Shown: one piece after another, positions 32,619-35,824 of the stretch
Numbering within the stretch: position 1 is the first letter of the stretch
Layout of the letters: each line of letters starts with the position of its first letter
From: Streptomyces thermovulgaris
GTDB taxonomy: Bacteria; Actinomycetota; Actinomycetes; Streptomycetales; Streptomycetaceae
Direction: 5' to 3'
DNA: 35,824 nt
Assembly: GCF_002155915.1 (NCBI RefSeq)
Contig: NZ_MUME01000067.1
Location: 1 to 35,824, forward strand
The notes under the pieces: model-generated
What the model saw: only the letters and a program-made list of their open reading frames with translations
What the model was told of the DNA's origin: nothing
The model's database searches: none
Program-made: the position numbers and the translations under genes

Positions 32619-33284
32619 ATGAGTGCCGCCAGTCGCGTCCCCCCGTGCTCGAACCGGGCGAACCACACGCCCCGTCCGCGCCGCACGCGCCCGAGCCGCG
32701 TCCGCCGCCGCACCGCCCTGCTCGCGGCCGGGACCGCCGTCGCCGCACTCACCCTGTCCGCGTGCGGGTCCGGGGGCACCTCCGGCGGCTCGGGCAACAC
32801 CAACTTCGTCACCGGCTCCGACGGCATCGCCACCGTGAAGAAGGGCGAGCGCAAGCCCGCCCCCGACCTGTCCGGCAGGACGCTCGACGGCAAGCACCTC
32901 GACATGAGCGCCTACAAGGGCAAGGTCGTCGTTCTCAACGTCTGGGGCTCCTGGTGCGCGCCCTGCCGCGCCGAGACGCCCAATCTGGTGAAGGTGGCCG
33001 AGGCCACCGCCGACAAGGGCGTGCAGTTCGTCGGCATCAACACCCGCGACACCAGCCCTCAGCCGGCCCTGGCGTTCGAGAAGCAGTACAAGGTGCCGTA
33101 CCCGAGCCTGTACGACCCCACGGGCAAGCTCCTGCTCCGCTTCGAGAAGGGCACCCTCAACCCGCAGGCCATCCCCAGCACGATCGTCATCGACCGGGAG
33201 GGGAAGATCGCCGCGCGTGCCCTCCAGGCACTCAGCGAGAAGAAGCTGCGCACGATGCTCGATCCGATCGTCGCGGAGAAGTGA
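32619..33284 (+). CDS. TlpA/ResA-like thioredoxin-fold lipoprotein
   Basis: 221 residues. A basic N-region leads to a hydrophobic core and the lipobox 'LTLSAC', so it is an extracytoplasmic lipoprotein. The thioredoxin domain carries the redox motif WCAPC in 'NVWGSWCAPCRAETPN' and 'AIPSTIVIDREGKI' with the cis-Pro. Members reduce apocytochrome c haem-binding cysteines using electrons passed by CcdA, encoded six bases downstream. No clear ribosome binding site precedes the ATG. Confidence 0.9.
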   Translation: MSAASRVPPCSNRANHTPRPRRTRPSRVRRRTALLAAGTAVAALTLSACGSGGTSGGSGNTNFVTGSDGIATVKKGERKPAPDLSGRTLDGKHLDMSAYKGKVVVLNVWGSWCAPCRAETPNLVKVAEATADKGVQFVGINTRDTSPQPALAFEKQYKVPYPSLYDPTGKLLLRFEKGTLNPQAIPSTIVIDREGKIAARALQALSEKKLRTMLDPIVAEK

Positions 33285-33290
33285 GCAGCC

Positions 33291-34052
33291 GTGCTCCTGG
33301 CCGCGGTCACTGATCCCCAGCAGACGGTGTTCAGCGGGGCCCTGCTGCTCGCCCTGCCCATCGCCCTGCTCGCCGGGCTCGTCTCCTTCTTCTCCCCGTG
33401 CGTCCTGCCGCTCGTCCCCGGCTATCTGTCGTATGTGACGGGCGTCACCGGCACCGACCTGGCGGAGGCCCGGCGCGGGCGGATGGCCGTCGGTGCCTCG
33501 CTCTTCGTGCTCGGCTTCACTGCGGTCTTCGTCTCCGGCGGAGCGCTCTTCGGCTACGCCGGGCAGACCCTTCAGGACTACAAGGACATCCTGTCCAAGG
33601 TGCTGGGCGTGCTCATGATCCTCATGGGCGCCTTCTTCATGGGGCTGATGCCCTGGCTGACCCAGCGCGAGTTCCGCTTCCACAAGCGGCCGGCCACCGG
33701 TCTGGTGGGCGCGCCCCTGCTCGGGGCCCTGTTCGGGATCGGCTGGACCCCGTGCATCGGCCCGACCCTCTCCGCGGTCCAGACGCTCTCCTTCCAGCAG
33801 GCCAGCGCCGGGCGCGGCGCCCTGCTGACCGTCGCCTACTGCGCCGGGCTCGGCATCCCGTTCGTGCTCACCGCGGTCGCCTTCCGCAAGGCGCTCGGCG
33901 CCTTCGGCTGGGTCAAGCGCCACTATGTGTGGGTGATGCGCCTCGGCGGCACGATGATGATCGCGACCGGTGTCCTGCTGCTGACCGGCGTCTGGGACCT
34001 GCTGGTGCAGAGGATGCAGACCTGGTCCACCGGCTTCACTGTGGGGATCTGA
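33291..34052 (+). CDS. ccdA: Thiol-disulfide electron transporter CcdA
   Basis: 253 residues, GTG start. Polytopic membrane protein with about six helices. The redox cysteines are in 'FFSPCVLPLVPGYLSYVTG' and 'GIGWTPCIGPTLSAV', the two conserved sites of CcdA. It carries electrons from cytoplasmic thioredoxin to TlpA/ResA-type proteins outside. It sits between tlpA-like and resB genes with gaps of 6 and 2 bases, an evident operon for system II cytochrome c maturation. Confidence 0.93.
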   Translation: MLLAAVTDPQQTVFSGALLLALPIALLAGLVSFFSPCVLPLVPGYLSYVTGVTGTDLAEARRGRMAVGASLFVLGFTAVFVSGGALFGYAGQTLQDYKDILSKVLGVLMILMGAFFMGLMPWLTQREFRFHKRPATGLVGAPLLGALFGIGWTPCIGPTLSAVQTLSFQQASAGRGALLTVAYCAGLGIPFVLTAVAFRKALGAFGWVKRHYVWVMRLGGTMMIATGVLLLTGVWDLLVQRMQTWSTGFTVGI

Positions 34053-34054
34053 AC

Positions 34055-35824
34055 ATGAGCAAGACAACGCCCGGCCCGACGGCCGACGGCACCCCGGTGC
34101 CCCCCGGTGAGGAGGAGCTGGGTGCCGCCGGTTCCCAGCCGGCCACCGCCCCCGCCGGGATCGCCGTCCCCGGCTCCTTCGGCGGCAGCCGCGCGCCCGG
34201 CCTGGCCGGCCGGCTCGCCTGGACCGGCCGCGAGCTCCTCGGCTGGGCCCGCTGGTTCTGGCGGCAGCTGACCTCCATGCGGGTCGCGCTGCTGCTGCTG
34301 TTCCTGCTCTCCCTCGGCGCCGTCCCCGGCTCGCTGATCCCGCAGGAGGGCACCGACGCGCTGAAGGTCGAGGAGTTCAAGGAGGCGCACCCGACGCTCG
34401 GGCCGATCTACGACAAGCTCGGCCTGTTCCACGTCTACAGCTCGGTGTGGTTCTCCGCGGTCTACATCCTGCTGTTCATCTCCCTCATCGGCTGCATCGT
34501 GCCGCGCACCTGGCAGTTCACGGGCCAGCTGCGGAGCCGCCCGCCGGGCGCCCCCCGACGGCTGACCCGGCTGCCCGCGTACACCACCTGGCGCACCGCC
34601 GCCTCGCCCCAGGAGGTCCGCGAGGCCGCGCTGAGGGTGCTCCGGCAGCGCCGCTTCCGCGCCCACATCGCCGGGGACGCCGTCGCCGCCGAGAAGGGCT
34701 ATCTGCGGGAGGTCGGCAACCTCGTCTTCCACTTCGCGCTGATCGTGATGCTGGTCGCCTTCGCCTGGGGCCAGCTGTACAAGACCGAGGGCAACAAGCT
34801 GGTCGTCGAGGGCGACGGCTTCGCCAACACGCTCACCCAGTACGACGACTTCAAGTCCGGCAGCCTCTTCGAGAACGACGACCTGGTGCCGTTCAGCTTC
34901 ACCCTGGAGGAGTTCACCGGCACCTATGAGCGCACCGGCCCGCAGCGGGGCACCCCGCGCGTCTTCGAGGCGGACGTCACCTACAGCGTGGGCGCCGACG
35001 GCAAGGAGCAGAAGGCCACCATCTCGCCCAACCACCCGCTGAAGATCGGCAACGCCCGGGTGTACCTGGTCAGCCACGGCTACGCCCCGACCGTCACCGT
35101 CCGGGACGGCAAGGGCAACGTGGTCTACCGGCAGGCCGTGCCGCTGCTGCCGATGGACGGCAACATCACCTCGCAGGGCGCGATCAAGGTGCTCGACGGC
35201 TACCGCAACGCCAAGGGCGAGTCCGAGCAGCTCGGCTTCTCGGCGTTCTTCGTGCCGACCTTCGCCGGCGCCGGCCAGGGCACGATGTTCTCCCAGTTCC
35301 CCGCGCTGGACTTCCCCGTCCTCGCGCTGACCGGCTTCCACGGCGACCTGGGGGTCGACTCGGGCCTTCCGCAGAACGTCTACCAGCTGGACACCAAGAG
35401 CCCGAAGCTGAAGCAGTTCAAGGACGACAAGGGCGAGATCGTCCGGGCCCGGCTGCTGCCCGGCGAGACGATGACCCTGCCCGACGGCGCCGGCTCCATC
35501 ACCTTCGAGAAGGACATCAAGGAGTGGGCCGGTTTCCAGATCGTCCAGCAGTCCGGCAACGGCTGGGCGCTCGCCGGCGCGGTCTGCGCGATCGCGGGCC
35601 TGGCCGCCTCCCTGTTCATCCAGCGCCGCCGGGTCTGGGTGCGCGCCGTGGAGGGCGCCGACGGCGTGACGGTCGTCGAGATGGCGGGCCTCGGCCGCAC
35701 CGAGTCCGCGCGGGTCCCCGAGGAGCTCGGCGACCTGGCCGCCCTCGTCCACGACAAGGCACCCGCACGGACCGACACCGACCCCCACCCCGACCCCGAT
35801 CCCGCCTCCGACACCGGTCCCGCC
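34055..35824 (+). CDS. resB: Cytochrome c biogenesis protein ResB (C-terminus beyond window)
   Basis: ATG 34055, two bases after the ccdA stop; open through the last base (590 codons) so truncated at the 3' end. A ~70-residue Pro/Gly/Ala-rich cytoplasmic lead is followed by membrane helices ('MRVALLLLFLLSLGAVPGSLIPQ', 'FSAVYILLFISLIGCIVPR', 'FHFALIVMLVAFAWG'), a large extracytoplasmic domain (~245-505), and a final helix ('GWALAGAVCAIAGLAASLFI'). ResB with CcsA/ResC exports haem and attaches it to apocytochrome c; the partner gene should follow off the window. The visible C-terminus is a Pro/Asp-rich tail. Confidence 0.92.
   Translation, partial: MSKTTPGPTADGTPVPPGEEELGAAGSQPATAPAGIAVPGSFGGSRAPGLAGRLAWTGRELLGWARWFWRQLTSMRVALLLLFLLSLGAVPGSLIPQEGTDALKVEEFKEAHPTLGPIYDKLGLFHVYSSVWFSAVYILLFISLIGCIVPRTWQFTGQLRSRPPGAPRRLTRLPAYTTWRTAASPQEVREAALRVLRQRRFRAHIAGDAVAAEKGYLREVGNLVFHFALIVMLVAFAWGQLYKTEGNKLVVEGDGFANTLTQYDDFKSGSLFENDDLVPFSFTLEEFTGTYERTGPQRGTPRVFEADVTYSVGADGKEQKATISPNHPLKIGNARVYLVSHGYAPTVTVRDGKGNVVYRQAVPLLPMDGNITSQGAIKVLDGYRNAKGESEQLGFSAFFVPTFAGAGQGTMFSQFPALDFPVLALTGFHGDLGVDSGLPQNVYQLDTKSPKLKQFKDDKGEIVRARLLPGETMTLPDGAGSITFEKDIKEWAGFQIVQQSGNGWALAGAVCAIAGLAASLFIQRRRVWVRAVEGADGVTVVEMAGLGRTESARVPEELGDLAALVHDKAPARTDTDPHPDPDPASDTGPA

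Overview
This is a high-GC window from an actinomycete chromosome, almost certainly Streptomyces. The evidence is a GC-rich third codon position in every gene, GTG starts, many ATGA/GTGA overlaps, TAGCGT-type -10 hexamers, and a conserved-looking backbone of hemL, a histidine phosphatase, a secreted deacetylase and TlpA/CcdA/ResB. No tRNA, rRNA, CRISPR array, transposase or integrase was seen.

Layout. 0-1.7 kb (minus): the start of a VMAP-like protein and a trypsin-like protease carrying an effector-associated domain, a pair typical of actinobacterial conflict systems. 2.0-5.7 kb: an ABC exporter, a VOC/glyoxalase-like protein and one or two conserved-looking small proteins. 6.0-8.1 kb: hemL and a phosphoglycerate-mutase-like phosphatase, closed by a strong terminator. 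8.2-31.1 kb: a mycofactocin alcohol-oxidation island. 31.2-35.8 kb: a Tat lipoprotein deacetylase and the system II cytochrome c biogenesis genes (TlpA/ResA-like, CcdA, ResB, cut by the window end).

The island joins two sets of genes. One makes mycofactocin: mftA, B, C, D, E, a mycofactocin-associated SDR, mftF, and the methyltransferase mftM. The other appears to carry primary alcohol to acetyl-CoA: the NDMA-type methanol/alcohol dehydrogenase Mno, a second iron-type alcohol dehydrogenase, the aldehyde dehydrogenase ExaC with its DUF779 partner, acetyl-CoA synthetase, and a short adenylate kinase that could recycle the AMP made by Acs. Mno is followed in one operon by a MoxR ATPase with a very His-rich tail, a VWA (CoxE-like) protein and MftM, which suggests a dedicated maturation machine for the dehydrogenase.

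Two regulatory circuits can be read from the DNA. Palindromes of form CCYGYCCG-N2-YGGRCAGG occur in pairs upstream of the iron alcohol dehydrogenase and upstream of mftA, with nearly identical spacing to a TAGCGT hexamer; the island's own two-component system is the likely reader. Separately, a tandem CGCCAACC repeat with an 11-bp period lies upstream of both exaC and acs at matching distances; the island's GAF-winged-helix-BTAD regulator is the likely reader.

The island is bracketed by imperfect 178-bp direct repeats (8058-8235 and 30968-31145). These duplicate the 3' end and terminator region of the phosphatase gene, leaving a 34-codon pseudogene remnant at the far end. The simplest reading is that the whole alcohol module entered between the phosphatase and deacetylase genes by a recombination event that duplicated this target.
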